From NCBI GenBank assembly GCA_905147135.1, contig LR990060.1:1628001-1692000 (forward strand): a stretch of 64,000 nucleotides of DNA, read 5' to 3'. The first letter of the stretch is position 1, and each line of letters begins with the position of its first letter. Below the pieces are notes generated by a model. It did not search any database and was not told the origin of the DNA. It saw only the letters and a list, made by a program, of their open reading frames with translations. Positions 53,922 through 63,858 of the stretch are shown here, piece after piece. The DNA comes from Blastobasis lacticolella. Lineage: Eukaryota > Arthropoda > Insecta > Lepidoptera > Blastobasidae. Both the position numbers and the translations under genes were made by a program.

Positions 53922-54526
53922 CTCAGTGGCCGAGTGGTAAGCGAGAGGTTCGAATCCCACTGCTGCCATGTAAAAATGACTCTTTTCTGAATTATGTACA
54001 TTTGTTTTTTTTTTTTTATTACATACGATAGGCAAACAGGCAAGCGGGCCACCTGATGGGAAGTGGTCACCACTGCCTATAGACATTAGCAACACCAAGA
54101 GTATCGCCAATGCGTTGCCCACCTCTATAACACGTTGCTCTGGCAGCAAAATGGCAAAAGCCCCTCCACTGCCAAAGCCACGGTTCCCCAAGTCCCCACC
54201 CCATGGAGCACTGGAAACCTTACTCACCGGCAGAAACACAATACTATTTAAAAGAGTATTATTTAGCTGCGATATTCTGTAAGGTGGAGGTACTTCCCCA
54301 GTCGGGCGGCTCCAATTCGAACGAGATACCCCGCTATGCCCTACCTCTCTTAAATGCTAACCGATGCTTTTACGGTAAGGGAATACATCGTGATGAAGCC
54401 TGCACATTCAGGCGACTGGATGTGTAACCATGATCCAATCTGTTCTGACAAACCCTCGATAATGGTCAAGGCGGACCCCGGGCCCTCGTGCGCGAGAGCA
54501 CAACCGGGACATTAACGCTAAGATGA
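53922..54526 (+). mobile_element. SINE-A split by a retroposon
   Basis: The head 'agtggccgagtggtaagcg' and 'gaggttcgaatcccac' run to about 54002. The body resumes at 54353 'aatgctaaccgatgc' and finishes 'gacattaacgctaagatga'. Confidence 0.8.
54003..54352 (-). mobile_element. Retroposon 3' end nested in SINE-A
   Basis: It begins with poly-T (inverted A-tail), then 'ggcaagcgggccacctgatg' through 'gatacccc' near 54330. Younger than the SINE-A it splits. Confidence 0.8.
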
Positions 54527-54539
54527 TGAATATGCCATC

Positions 54540-55087
54540 ACGGCGTGTCAATCGAACCCGGAGACTCTTCAAGCAGTCTCAGGGTCCCAGCTACGCTTCG
54601 CCAAGCATTCGAAGACGCGTGGTTAGCACGTTGCGGTGCTGAAATGGTAACGTATTCAACACAAAATTATGGAATTGTTAATACCGTTTTGGCGGTGCAG
54701 GGTAATATAGCCGCCAATGCTGGCAAGCGAAGATGGAGAGAAGGTAGAAAAGGGTAATTACCCACCTGGCCGGGTGTTGTGGCCAGGGGACGAAGGGCTT
54801 GACAGTTGATCGTCGGAAGTAGTATATATGCCGTGGAAGTTGGCACATTTCTCTAGCGCGATGCAGGACGGTTAGCGCCATCTATGTGCGGATGCTTGCC
54901 AACCCTGTGTTCGTGTACTCGTAATGTAAGTATCGTTGAGTTTCCCTAGTGGAGCGATAGATGTCGTTACACCGTAACCAAAATTAGCCATCACACAATC
55001 AACTATACTTATTAGAATTGTCATTGGGGTAAATACGACACGAGTAAATTTCCATAGGTACCTATGAACCGTTCGCTGGTCTCCAAA
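54540..55087. other. Unrecognised, moderately GC-rich
   Basis: No domain, splice pair or known repeat signature identified. Short ORFs 54545-54757 and 54678-54881 overlap on opposite strands and look fortuitous. Confidence 0.4.
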
Positions 55088-55224
55088 GCACCCACTAAGA
55101 TTACCCAGGTGATTATAATGGATGAATATGTCTCATGACATTAAGCGATGTCTCATGAGGTCACCCAGGTGATCCTATTGGAGGCTATGTCCAGCTCGAG
55201 ACCCTGGGTGATTTTAGTGGGCAG
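55088..55224. mobile_element. Small foldback element
   Basis: The left 'gcacccactaagattaccca' matches the right-end reverse complement 'ctgcccactaaaatcaccca'. 'tgtctcatga' occurs twice in the centre. Confidence 0.65.
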
Positions 55225-55481
55225 ATTCAAATTTAGTTTTCCGGCGTGATAATTTCAATTTAGATGCGTGACGCCGATTTTCCGTTCGCGCGTGTTCCAT
55301 CTGACAATACTTAAGTGGCGATCGACACTATGGGTCCGTGATGAATAAAATCATAGAGCCGTATTGAACTCAGTGTGTTCACTTAGCAGACAAGCACAGT
55401 GAGAATGGGTAGTAACGCAACTTAGATAACTATAAGTATTGTCTGTCACTGAAGGATAAAAAATAAATAAAATAAATAAAT

Positions 55482-55722
55482 GATCGTGGACAAATTCACA
55501 CAGCGCCATCTAGCCCCAAAGTAAGCAAAGCTTGTGTTATGGGTGCTAGATAACTGATAAACTACTTTTATACTTTTAAATATATACTTATTATACATAG
55601 AACACCCAGACCCGTAACAGAAATTGAATTTCATCATTTCAATTTCTGCCCGGTCGGTAATCGAACCCAGGACCTCTTGCGTGGCAGACCGGCATGTTGA
55701 CCACTGAACCACTCAGGTCGTG
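55482..55722 (-). mobile_element. SINE-G, full length
   Basis: Antisense order: 'cacagcgccatctagcccca', 'gtaatcgaacccaggacctc', 'gcgtggcagaccggcatgtt', 'accactgaaccactcaggtc'. Confidence 0.85.
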
Positions 55723-56195
55723 ACTGAAAACATTTACTTTAATAAGTAAACTTAGTATCGTAGTTGTTAAGTAAATATTTAAATAAGCTGTGCAAACATA
55801 TTACTTACGTCTTATTTCTTGCATTGTAAGTTTTAGTATGCCTTAGGTGATAATTAAGTTTAGTATAATTAAGTATTTTGTTTTGATTAAAAAATTCACA
55901 AATACTGCCATGAAGCTTGTCTGATGATGGAGGCGGGAGGAGCTAACGAACGCAATAAGATAACACTATCGCATTTGGGCTTTGGAATGTTCTAAATGAG
56001 TACTATACCCCTAGGTGATATTCAAAGTCTGATGATGATAATGGGAGGTGGCATTAGGAACTACTGAACGCTACAAGTTATATAACTCGATCGTGTTTGG
56101 GCTATGAGTGCTATACCGCGCGACAAAAGCTTGTTATGAATAAATATTATTCATTTGATAACATATTTTTATTTACCCTAGACGACCAAAAAGGT

Positions 56196-56460
56196 TGGCC
56201 ATGTGGTGTCCGGCAGAGTAGAATAGCACCAACCCCTTACACTCGTGGGTGTCGTACAAGGCGACTAATGTTTTCGAGGCGAAAGATCAAGTCTGGGAAA
56301 TGGGAAATGGAAAAGTCTGGCAGCAGCATTTTCCATTGTTATATTTAAACACTGCGATCTCCAACCCGCCTGCCAAGCGTGAAGATTATGACAATAATCT
56401 CCCCTTTCGTGGGAGAGGCTCTAAGTCCTGCAGTGGACTGTTACGGGCTGTGATGATGAC
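56196..56460 (+). repeat. Repeat Z, full length
   Basis: 'catgtggtgtccggcagagt' to 'gtcctgcagtggactgttac' with a GATGATGA end. Confidence 0.8.
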
Positions 56461-56940
56461 CAAAGAGGGATATTATAAGTTTGTCGGGTGTAACTGTGTG
56501 TTTGTGGCTCTGTTTATTAGTGTATGTTGTGGAGGTGTGTGTCTATCTGTGGCACTGTAGCTCCTTAACGGATGGACCGATTTGGAAACATTTTAATAAA
56601 TAAAAGCCTGTTTAATCAAGATAGTAGAGCTCGTCTAGTCTAAGATGACGCGCCCACTACTTCGTTAGTTGATTTCGATGTGTGAGTGCAAATATTGATA
56701 ACGGCACTTCATCTGTGTGGGAGCAAATGAACGACGCGTGCTCCTACGTTTGAATCTCACCGGCAACTGAATGACCAATTACAACGGCATTTGTATATGT
56801 ATTGTGTCCATATTTTAAACTTGCTTGTGTGCGGTTATGCGATAGTGGGGCGCGTCATTTTAGATTAGACGAGCTCTACCAAGCTTTGTTTTATTAAATT
56901 CGGATTATTATTATTGAAAACATTTTAGTATATGCATATT
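56457..56940 (+). repeat. Repeat X split by a MITE
   Basis: 'ataagtttgtcgggtgtaac', 'taacggatggaccgatttgg' and 'tttaatcaagat', then resuming at 56880 'caagctttgttttattaaat'. Confidence 0.65.
56624..56879. mobile_element. TIR element (MITE) nested in repeat X
   Basis: Ends GTAGAGCTCGTCTAGTCTAA and, reversed, GTAGAGCTCGTCTAATCTAA, then 'gatgacgcgccc' against 'aatgacgcgcccc': about 35 bp of TIR in a 256-bp element. Confidence 0.85.
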
Positions 56941-56944
56941 GGCA

Positions 56945-57122
56945 AAGAAAGAAAAAGTCGGATAACACGCCACTAAGTATTTTCTGAACTATGGAACCGA
57001 TTCTCTAGCATTTTGCTCTCGATTAAACTAGCTTTCAAATAGAGATAACCGCATCAAAATCGGTCCAGCCGTTCGGGAGTTACGATATCACAGATTGATA
57101 CACAAAGCCACAGATACACATG
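56945..57122 (-). repeat. Repeat X, antisense
   Basis: 'gtcggataacacgccactaa', 'atcggtccagccgttcggga' and 'cacaaagccacagatacaca'. Inverted relative to the copy just before it. Confidence 0.7.
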
Positions 57123-57294
57123 TGAAATTTAAGTTATTTATTTAGAAATAAAGTTTACATTGTCAGCTTAAGCCCAAACGTAAACAACATTAAACATATT
57201 AACAACAACAAAAATATATAACAATTTATCTATTGTTTTACATTAGGAAGAATAACTAATAACAACAATAATATTGTTACATTATGGTATTCAA

Positions 57295-57651
57295 TTAAAA
57301 TCTACTTAATTTGTATAGGTTTCTGAGAAATTTAGTGTCTTCCGCATAATTTTGCCCCATATTATAACTTATAACACCCTTCTTTCTTCTTCGGGTTTTA
57401 GAAAGAAGTTGTTCATAATCTTTCCACGAATTACTCACAATGTCATAAATTATCCGAACATAACAACAGGTCATCAAATGTCGTACGAGAACCACCAAAT
57501 CAGTATCAACACGATCAACATTTTGCCCATTCCATTCACAACCAACCACCATACCCCAAATGGCCTTGCCCATAACAAATATAGTAACTAAACCACGTAC
57601 CATACAAGTGTTGCCGGATGGCAAGCCTGCACGGCTAGCATAAGTACCCAC
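57295..57651 (-). CDS. Unidentified 118-codon ORF
   Basis: The minus-strand ORF includes DRVDTDLVVLVRHLMTCCYV then RIIYDIVSNSWKDYEQLL, followed by a basic KTRRRKKG and a Leu/Arg/Lys-rich tail. On that strand an AATAAA lies about 160 bp past the stop (plus-strand TTTATT near 57133). No family recognised and no splice sites convincing. It may be a transposon-derived or chance ORF. A similar CASRAGL-type segment occurs on the minus strand near 42180, hinting at a repeat. Confidence 0.25.
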   Translation of the reverse strand: MGTYASRAGLPSGNTCMVRGLVTIFVMGKAIWGMVVGCEWNGQNVDRVDTDLVVLVRHLMTCCYVRIIYDIVSNSWKDYEQLLSKTRRRKKGVISYNMGQNYAEDTKFLRNLYKLSRF

Positions 57652-58021
57652 GACATAACTCGCGCCACGACATTTATAAATTTATTTAATATTACAGAAA
57701 GTACACAGCATTACAGCGAGCCAAAGCACTGTGCACAACATTCAAATATATCATAATGGTTTACAAATACTTTCATATATCACAATTTTCACAAAATCTT
57801 AAAATAAATTTACAAACAACACAGAAACGGTCCGCAAACAAGTCGCAGTCCGACGCCGAGCTGAGAAGACCATTCAGCAGGATGCGTGATTTATAGCGTT
57901 ATTTTTTTCTATTCAGTGACAAACGAGCATACAGCAAATCTGATGATAAGTGGTAACTGTCGCCCATAACATCTACAATTCATACAAAAATACAGAATTG
58001 TAGGTGCGTTGTCGTGAGGAC

Positions 58022-58243
58022 ATATAATCTGTTTATACTGACTTGTCCTATTTGGTGAACAAACAATACTCAAAACTATAAATTGCCGTCTCAATCACAC
58101 TACGTACACTGTGTATAGATGTCTTGAATTATATGAGAAGCACAAAGAATGTGAATTTCAACGATTACTGCTGCAAATTATCCATTAAAATACATAATTT
58201 CCATAACGTAGTAAGACAAGTCAGTCTGGACAGATTTTAGATG
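58022..58243. mobile_element. TIR element (MITE), copy 2 of 2
   Basis: 'ataatctgtttatactgact' and the right-end reverse complement 'aaaatctgtccagactgact', followed by 'tgtc(c/t)ta'. The body matches 51562-51778. Confidence 0.8.
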
Positions 58244-58474
58244 AAATGCCTCATGTCTGTAATTTCGCGAGCTGCCTTATCATTCAAACCGGAACACAAC
58301 AATGCTAACATTGTTGCTTGGCGTCAGAAATAGATAAGGTGGTGGTACTCACCCAGGCGGACTCCTCAGGCTTGACGGAGACCTACCCCCTGTTTTTTAA
58401 TCTCAAAACTCTATCTAAAAGTACATGCTCGAGTATCCGTGATATCGCTTCCACACCTTTCAGGTTGGCTGTAA

Positions 58475-58570
58475 GAGATCTCTTGCAGAGATAAGCTCGC
58501 CTTTGTAAACTATGTTTAAGTCTTAACGATGTAACATTGTTTTATGTACAATAAAAAATTTATAATGATA
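58475..58570 (+). mobile_element. LINE 3' UTR tail
   Basis: 'agatctcttgcagagataag' to 'tatgtacaataaaaaattta', a diverged member of the 48165 tail. Confidence 0.45.
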
Positions 58571-58984
58571 GAGATAGCTGTATCTGTCGCGCCTTTCCTC
58601 GCTTATATAGCCGCACTTGTGCTAGCCGTCTAGATATACCTAATGCGTCGACCGCCTTGCGTCGAACGCCTGTTGAATACAAACGCGAAACAGTCGCGGT
58701 AGCACGTCATTATATGGGATACAGGTGGACAATAGGCGGCTAAAAGGCGGTAGACCGGCGACTTTAGTCGGATCTTGTTGACTTCGGTCGCAGCGCTCAT
58801 GTACCCTAGTAATCCTACTAATATTATAAATGCGAAAGTTTGTAAGGATGGATGTATGTTTGGATGGTTGTTATTTCTTCATGAAATTTGGCAGCAACAT
58901 ACCTTATAGCGCAGAATAGCATATTGGCTACAATTTATTCCGAAATTTAATGTGGTTCCTGCGTAAACTTTTTGTGGGCAAAAG

Positions 58985-59095
58985 CTACTACTACTACTAC
59001 TACTTCGCTGGCTCAGCGACCCGAAGTGGATCTTGGCCTCCGACACAAGAACTCGCCATTGGTCCCTATCCTGCGCCACTTGTTTCCAGTTTGTT
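58985..59095 (-). mobile_element. LINE C-terminal scrap with TAC repeat
   Basis: The minus-strand reading MAQDRDQWRVLVSEAKIHFG then SLSQRS is an RTE-like ORF tail. The TAC microsatellite at 58987-59003 is the 3' repeat tail. Confidence 0.6.
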
Positions 59096-59124
59096 ATCTG
59101 GAGTTCACGCAGGGCAAAAGCTAG

Positions 59125-59350
59125 TTTTTTATATTAGAGGGAGGCAAAATAGCAGGTCACCTGATGGTAAATGATCACCGCCACCCGCGAACCTTTGAAC
59201 AATCGGGGTCGCGAATGCTTCACCGGCCTTTGAGAAAGGTAAAAAAGGTTCGTTTTTAGAGGAAATATCATTCCAAAGAATGGCCGTACGCAGCAGGAAG
59301 TTTCTTGAAAAGCGGACGACAGTTGATCGCCACTCATCCACATTAGGCGA
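59125..59350 (-). mobile_element. LINE RT ORF C-terminus
   Basis: Minus-strand 'FSRNFLLRTAILWNDISSKN' and 'FATPIVQRFAGGGDHLPSGD'. A different family from 53060. Confidence 0.7.
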
Positions 59351-59378
59351 AGTGGCGTGTAGTTGAATCAGAATCAGA

Positions 59379-59990
59379 AATCTTTTTTTTTTTTTTTTTT
59401 TTTTTAACAGTTTATTGTGCCTAGGAAATACATCGTGAAAAACAGGCAAAGTAATAAATGGCACAACAGGCGCTACTTATTTCTAAAAGAAATCTCTTCC
59501 AGCAGGCCTTCGGAAGCGTGATGTGATCATGAGACGCTGATAGGACGTTCACAATATTACCTATCTCTAAAAAGGCATATATATATAAGTATATTCATTC
59601 TACTTACACACATAAATACCTACAAATATATACAAACACATACATACATACATATCAATACTATATACTACATACATATACATTATCTACAACTTAGGAG
59701 CACTCTGTGATAGATAAAACTCTTTTACACGCTTTTTGAAAATGGCAATAGACTGGCTGTCACGCACTTCGTGCGGAAGAGAATTCCAAAGTCTTGCCGC
59801 ATGAACAGTGAAGGAGTAGGAATAGAAATCGGAATGGTGGATAGGATTTGCCAATGAGGATCTTACACTGGATCGACAGGGTTTGTCTTGTGGACGGGAG
59901 AAATGGAATTGTTCACGGAGATATGAAGGCGCAGAAGGGTTGTGAAGGATATTGTAGAGGGTGGATAGGAAGGAGTTATTCCTTACATTT
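59379..59990 (-). mobile_element. LINE: poly(A) tail, 3' UTR and RT C-terminus
   Basis: A poly-T of about 24 nt at 59382-59405 is the tail of the minus-strand copy. Then come the UTR ('cttccagcaggcct') and, at 59695-59820, the reading FTVHAARLWNSLPHEVRDSQ followed by SIAIFKKRVKEFYLSQS and a stop. Confidence 0.75.
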
Positions 59991-60399
59991 ATTGTAAAAC
60001 TGTAGTAGTTCTATCTGTATAAACCTGTCATTAGCACGTATTTATTTCCAATTATATACAAAAGTCCCCTAAGGCCTACAATACCATCATAAACACGGCT
60101 ACTCTTCGTCTACATAGACTTTTATTTTTATTATTATTTGTTGATGCACTAGCAGCTTGAAGTTGATGTGTGCATATCACTAGCACTTGTGTCAGTCACT
60201 TGTATGTATGTACTAACTCTTTGAGTATACACGACTAAAGTCGCATGTCGGTGCGCCCGCAGCGAATCACAACAAAACAATCGCTGGACTATTAAGTCGC
60301 TGATTGGTTTTTAAATATTTATCGAGATTTTCCTCGAGAAGTGTTGTCGCGCTGGCGGGCGAGTTCGCACGTTCGCGGCTTCGAGAAAATCAAACATAT

Positions 60400-60612
60400 A
60401 ACCCGTAATATGTTACAGTATTTTTTAATTGCCTAGTAAATTCGTGGACCCAAAGTCGTCAAGAATAACACTAGTGCGAATAAAACACGAATACAAAGAA
60501 AAGACGAACCCCGTAATACGTCACAGTATTTTTTTAACCGCCTTCAAATTTCGTGGACCCAAAGCCAAGAAAAACACTAGTGGGAATAAAACGCAAAAAC
60601 AAAGAAAGGAAG
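60400..60612 (+). repeat. Two-unit tandem repeat upstream of the acidic-protein gene
   Basis: Two units of about 107 bp share 'ttcgtggacccaaag', 'aacactagtg' and 'aataaaac'. Unit 1 is 60400-60506, unit 2 60507-60612. Copies differ at many positions, so the duplication is not recent. Confidence 0.75.
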
Positions 60613-60925
60613 AACGTAATCGTTCAGAAAAACAAATTAGGACGATTATTTGCAAACCGATAGCAATACAGAAGGCAATCAATAACACTGTATAATTAAT
60701 ACAGAGACCGTCCGATAAGGAGCCAATAGCGCGATTGGAAAAAGAAGAATCGAAGTCGACAACTGTGAAAATGTTTTTACATTTCAATGGAAACGAGGTG
60801 TAGCGTTCTGCAGTCCGTACTACGTCATGAAGAGACAATAGTTCCGGACAATAAGTAGTGATTATAGCGTGTCAAGCGACGACACAGAGATGAGCTGATC
60901 ACAATAGCACAATTTCCTCAGAAAA

Positions 60926-61522
60926 ATGTGGTGGAGATTTGTAACGTTCTGCATATTAGTATGCGTGATCCTCTTCGTGGTACTGAGCTGCATCCAGGGA
61001 AGGCCGGTACTGTACCTGTTCTTCAGGAGATGCTGTGAAGAGGATATAGAAAATGATCAAGCGATTCATGGGAACTTCGGCAACAATTTCCTTAGAGAAA
61101 GACTGGTAGGAAGCGAAGCTATGGTTGTTAGCAATGATAGCTTTGTCTCCAACGAGGATGTGGAAGAAACAATGATGCTTCTGAGGAAGAGACTGAACGT
61201 GCATGACCCGAAATCGAGGGTACATCTTGACTTTTTAGAAATAAGTTTTAATACTAGTGATAGTAGTATTACTGAAACGGATGACGATACCAAAGACAGT
61301 GTAACTAGAGATAGTGATTTGAACAGTGATGTTTTGTTAGAGGACTCTGTAATACGAGATAATAATGATACAACAGACAAATCAAATACAACAATTAAAG
61401 ACGAACTGTTAAATAATAATGTTTTAAGTGAATTAGATTCCGACGAATCGTTGGAAGTGACGACTAAAGGTATTGAAGTCGATATGGACGGGAAAGTGAC
61501 GGAACTCGGTATAATTAAGTGA
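60926..61522 (+). CDS. Acidic Ser/Asp-rich secreted or membrane-anchored protein (198 aa)
   Basis: The ATG at 60926 (context cagaaaaATGTGG) opens a 198-codon frame ending TGA at 61520. Residues 4-24 are hydrophobic (FVTFCILVCVILFVVLSCIQ), either a signal peptide or a type II anchor. A basic RRCC follows at 34-37 and then a mostly acidic chain rich in Ser, Thr, Asp and Asn. Sequons N-T-S, N-D-T and N-T-T are present. No domain recognised. In style it resembles the acidic N-terminal regions at 18997 and 26521. 'aatttcctcag' just before the ATG could be an acceptor of a 5' UTR intron. Internal donor-like sites (AAAG|GTATTG near 61468) leave open a longer spliced form. No clear AATAAA follows. 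Confidence 0.55.
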   Translation: MWWRFVTFCILVCVILFVVLSCIQGRPVLYLFFRRCCEEDIENDQAIHGNFGNNFLRERLVGSEAMVVSNDSFVSNEDVEETMMLLRKRLNVHDPKSRVHLDFLEISFNTSDSSITETDDDTKDSVTRDSDLNSDVLLEDSVIRDNNDTTDKSNTTIKDELLNNNVLSELDSDESLEVTTKGIEVDMDGKVTELGIIK

Positions 61523-61824
61523 CGTAGATTGATATTATTCCAATATTTTTAAGTAAATTATTATGACCTATTCGTACCTATGAAATTGCGTTCATAATAT
61601 TTTATTGCTTAGGGAGGCACGCGGTCATACTATCGACCTGATGGAAAGCGGTCACTATTGTCCAGAACATCAGCAAAATTTAATTATTACTACAAAACTG
61701 TCAATTTTAATGTTAGATGTAAATAAGTAGGCACCTCTTTCTGACTTTACTGGCTTTATATTAAAACACTACCATCTCTATTTACAGACAATGCTTGTAT
61801 AAGTAGAGTAGTGTTACTGTACGT

Positions 61825-61985
61825 TCTCACAGTGTTCGTCTGCTAAGTGAACGCACTGCGTTCAATACGGCTCTGTGATTGGTCAATTTCGTTCATATTG
61901 ACGGACGCACAGTGCCGAACGCACTCAACTATTGTCAGTTGGAACCATGTGCGTTCGCGCGCACTGCGAGACCTCTTGTAACGTT
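61825..61985 (+). repeat. Interspersed repeat ('gtgaacgcactgcg' family)
   Basis: 'ctaagtgaacgcactgcgtt', 'cagttggaaccatgtgcgtt' and 'cgcactgcgagacctc' recur at 46735-46775, 51160-51240 with 51525-51560, and in reverse near 55340-55420. Confidence 0.65.
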
Positions 61986-61989
61986 TCTA

Positions 61990-62763
61990 AATTTCGTTGA
62001 ATTTTGTTATTACACGATCTACTCCCTATAGGTTGCAGATGTCCTATACTACGGTTGCCACATTCCATCAGGTAGACAGTCCGTCCGCCTCACTAGGCAA
62101 TAAAAAAATATGGTGACAAACTAACAGACAGATCACCAAATGGAAAATATTAGGAAGTTCGTTATTACAAGAATAAATCAAGACCAAAATAATATTTAAT
62201 GTAAGCCTGTATTTACGCTGGATACCAAAGCGGAATACAATGACATTGTTGTAATTTGCATGAAAATACCAACAATCCGTTTCACTGTCGTCATACATTA
62301 AGAACCACAATTCATAGGATCTAAATATCAGGTTGTTAATAAGTAATATGTAATTATAATTATTTTTGCATTAGATACTATTTGTGAAAGATGCTAATTA
62401 ATTAAGTGTTATTAAAATGAATACAGATCAAAGTACCTTCAACTTTAATAGAAAGTTAGAGGACAAGACCCATTTTACGGCATTAAATATCAAAATATTT
62501 AGAAAACAGTATGTTAATCATTAAAATTTGAGTTGTTTTGAACAGAACTGAGTGCTGGACTGATATTTTTTAGCTATTTACTGAAATAAAGATTTGATAT
62601 TCTGTACTATAACTATTTTATTTTAATCTAGTTGTCCATCTACATAGTCGAAATCATGTTACTACCATAATATGCAGTATCTACGTATTTACATCGCAAA
62701 AAATTCTGAAACAATTTTTAATAGAAAGGGTTCAGCGGCTGCCTACAACCTTCTTACAACGTG
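61990..62763. other. AT-rich, nothing recognised
   Basis: Apart from a short LINE 3' scrap near 62030-62090 ('ggttgcagatgtcc', 'cattccatcaggt') no gene or repeat could be supported. Confidence 0.45.
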
Positions 62764-62966
62764 TAGGTCATTTTGGCGTCAATGTCCCGGTTGTGCACTC
62801 GCGTGCGAGGGCCTGGGTCCGCCTTCACCATGATCCAAGATTTGGCAGATCAGGTAATTATAGTAGAACGACTGAGATCTGACCTTCATGACCCTGCTAC
62901 CAGGGGAATCTAACCAGATTGGATCATGGTTACACGTTCAGTCCCTTGAGTGTGCAGGTTTCAGGC
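62764..62966 (-). mobile_element. SINE-A, head missing
   Basis: 'ttttggcgtcaatgtcccgg' to 'gtgtgcaggtttca' where it stops abruptly. Confidence 0.8.
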
Positions 62967-63151
62967 ACTTGAATTGTGTCCCAATTCGTAGGAAGTATCC
63001 GTGGAAGAAAAGACCCCTTTACAATGTGAGAATAGCAACAATGTTTGTAAACCAGTGTGAAAAGGAAACTAGAGTTAATAGTGTTTCAATAGGAAATTAC
63101 AAAACAATTGAACTCGACGTCGATAATGAACGTCAGTTGTATTTTCTTTAG
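62967..63151 (+). other. Open frame abutting a SINE edge
   Basis: From the SINE-A edge a frame stays open for about 60 codons: RRKYPWKKRPLYNVRIATMF then VNQCEKETRVNSVSIGNYKT, stop at 63149. 'tttcag' precedes it and 'aat|gtgaga' lies within it. It could be an exon fragment or a chance ORF; no family recognised. Confidence 0.25.
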
Positions 63152-63262
63152 TATAGTTTCCCTATTGACGCAAGAAGCCCTGGCTAGACGTCGTAAAGAT
63201 ATTCGTGTCTACAACTCACCATCAAGGATGGCGAAGACCTAGCGACGTGGGCCAAGAGGAGT

Positions 63263-63312
63263 AGGAAGGCGGACCCCGGGCCCTCGCGTGCCGCGCGGAA
63301 GCTCAACCGGGT
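63263..63312 (+). mobile_element. SINE-A tail scrap
   Basis: 'gcggaccccgggccctcgcg' and 'ctcaaccggg'. Confidence 0.5.
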
Positions 63313-63319
63313 TTTCATT

Positions 63320-63540
63320 TGACCGTCACCTCACATGGTGGTAAGTGACGATGCGGCCGATGATGGAGCATGCCTGTCTAGGAACAGCCTATTCACTCTA
63401 GCTCTGAAGGCATCCAGATTATATTGATCAGGGAACACACTCGCAGGCAACGAATTCCACTTCTTAGCCGTACGCATTATAAAAGTCGAGCCAAAGCGGC
63501 CCGTGCGGATTTTACGTGGAATTGTCAGCCTAGCCTTACA
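63320..63540 (-). mobile_element. LINE RT ORF C-terminus
   Basis: The minus strand gives TGRFGSTFIMRTA, a WNSLPASVFP-like block and 'FRARVNRLFLDRHAP', preceded by the 3' block 'tcacatggtggtaagtgacg'. Confidence 0.7.
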
Positions 63541-63594
63541 GCTGCCAGGAAACAGTGTTTTAATCCCCTACTAAAAGAGAGGTTTTCTTTGCCG

Positions 63595-63665
63595 CTTAGG
63601 TGGCAAACAAGATGCCTGCCTGATGGTAAGCAGTCACCGCAGTCTATGGACGTTTGCAATACCAG
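63595..63665 (-). mobile_element. LINE 3' terminal block
   Basis: 'taggtggcaaacaagatgcc', 'gcctgatggtaagcag' and 'gacgtttgcaataccag'. Confidence 0.6.
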
Positions 63666-63858
63666 GGGGGTTGTATCTATTTGGGTATCTGTGTTGGAGT
63701 GTCTGTCTGCAACATCGTAGCTCCCGAAAGGATAGACCGATTTCGATGCTGTTTTCTTTATTTAAATGTCTGATTTGTTTCATTAAAATTGGTTAAATGG
63801 TTTGGAAAATATGTGAGTATGAGTATATTTTGTCAGGGGTTGTTTCGGTTAGGTAAAT
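63664..63858 (+). repeat. Repeat X, partial
   Basis: 'tctgcaacatcgtagctccc', 'aaaggatagaccgatttcga' and 'tttcggttaggtaaa'. Confidence 0.65.
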
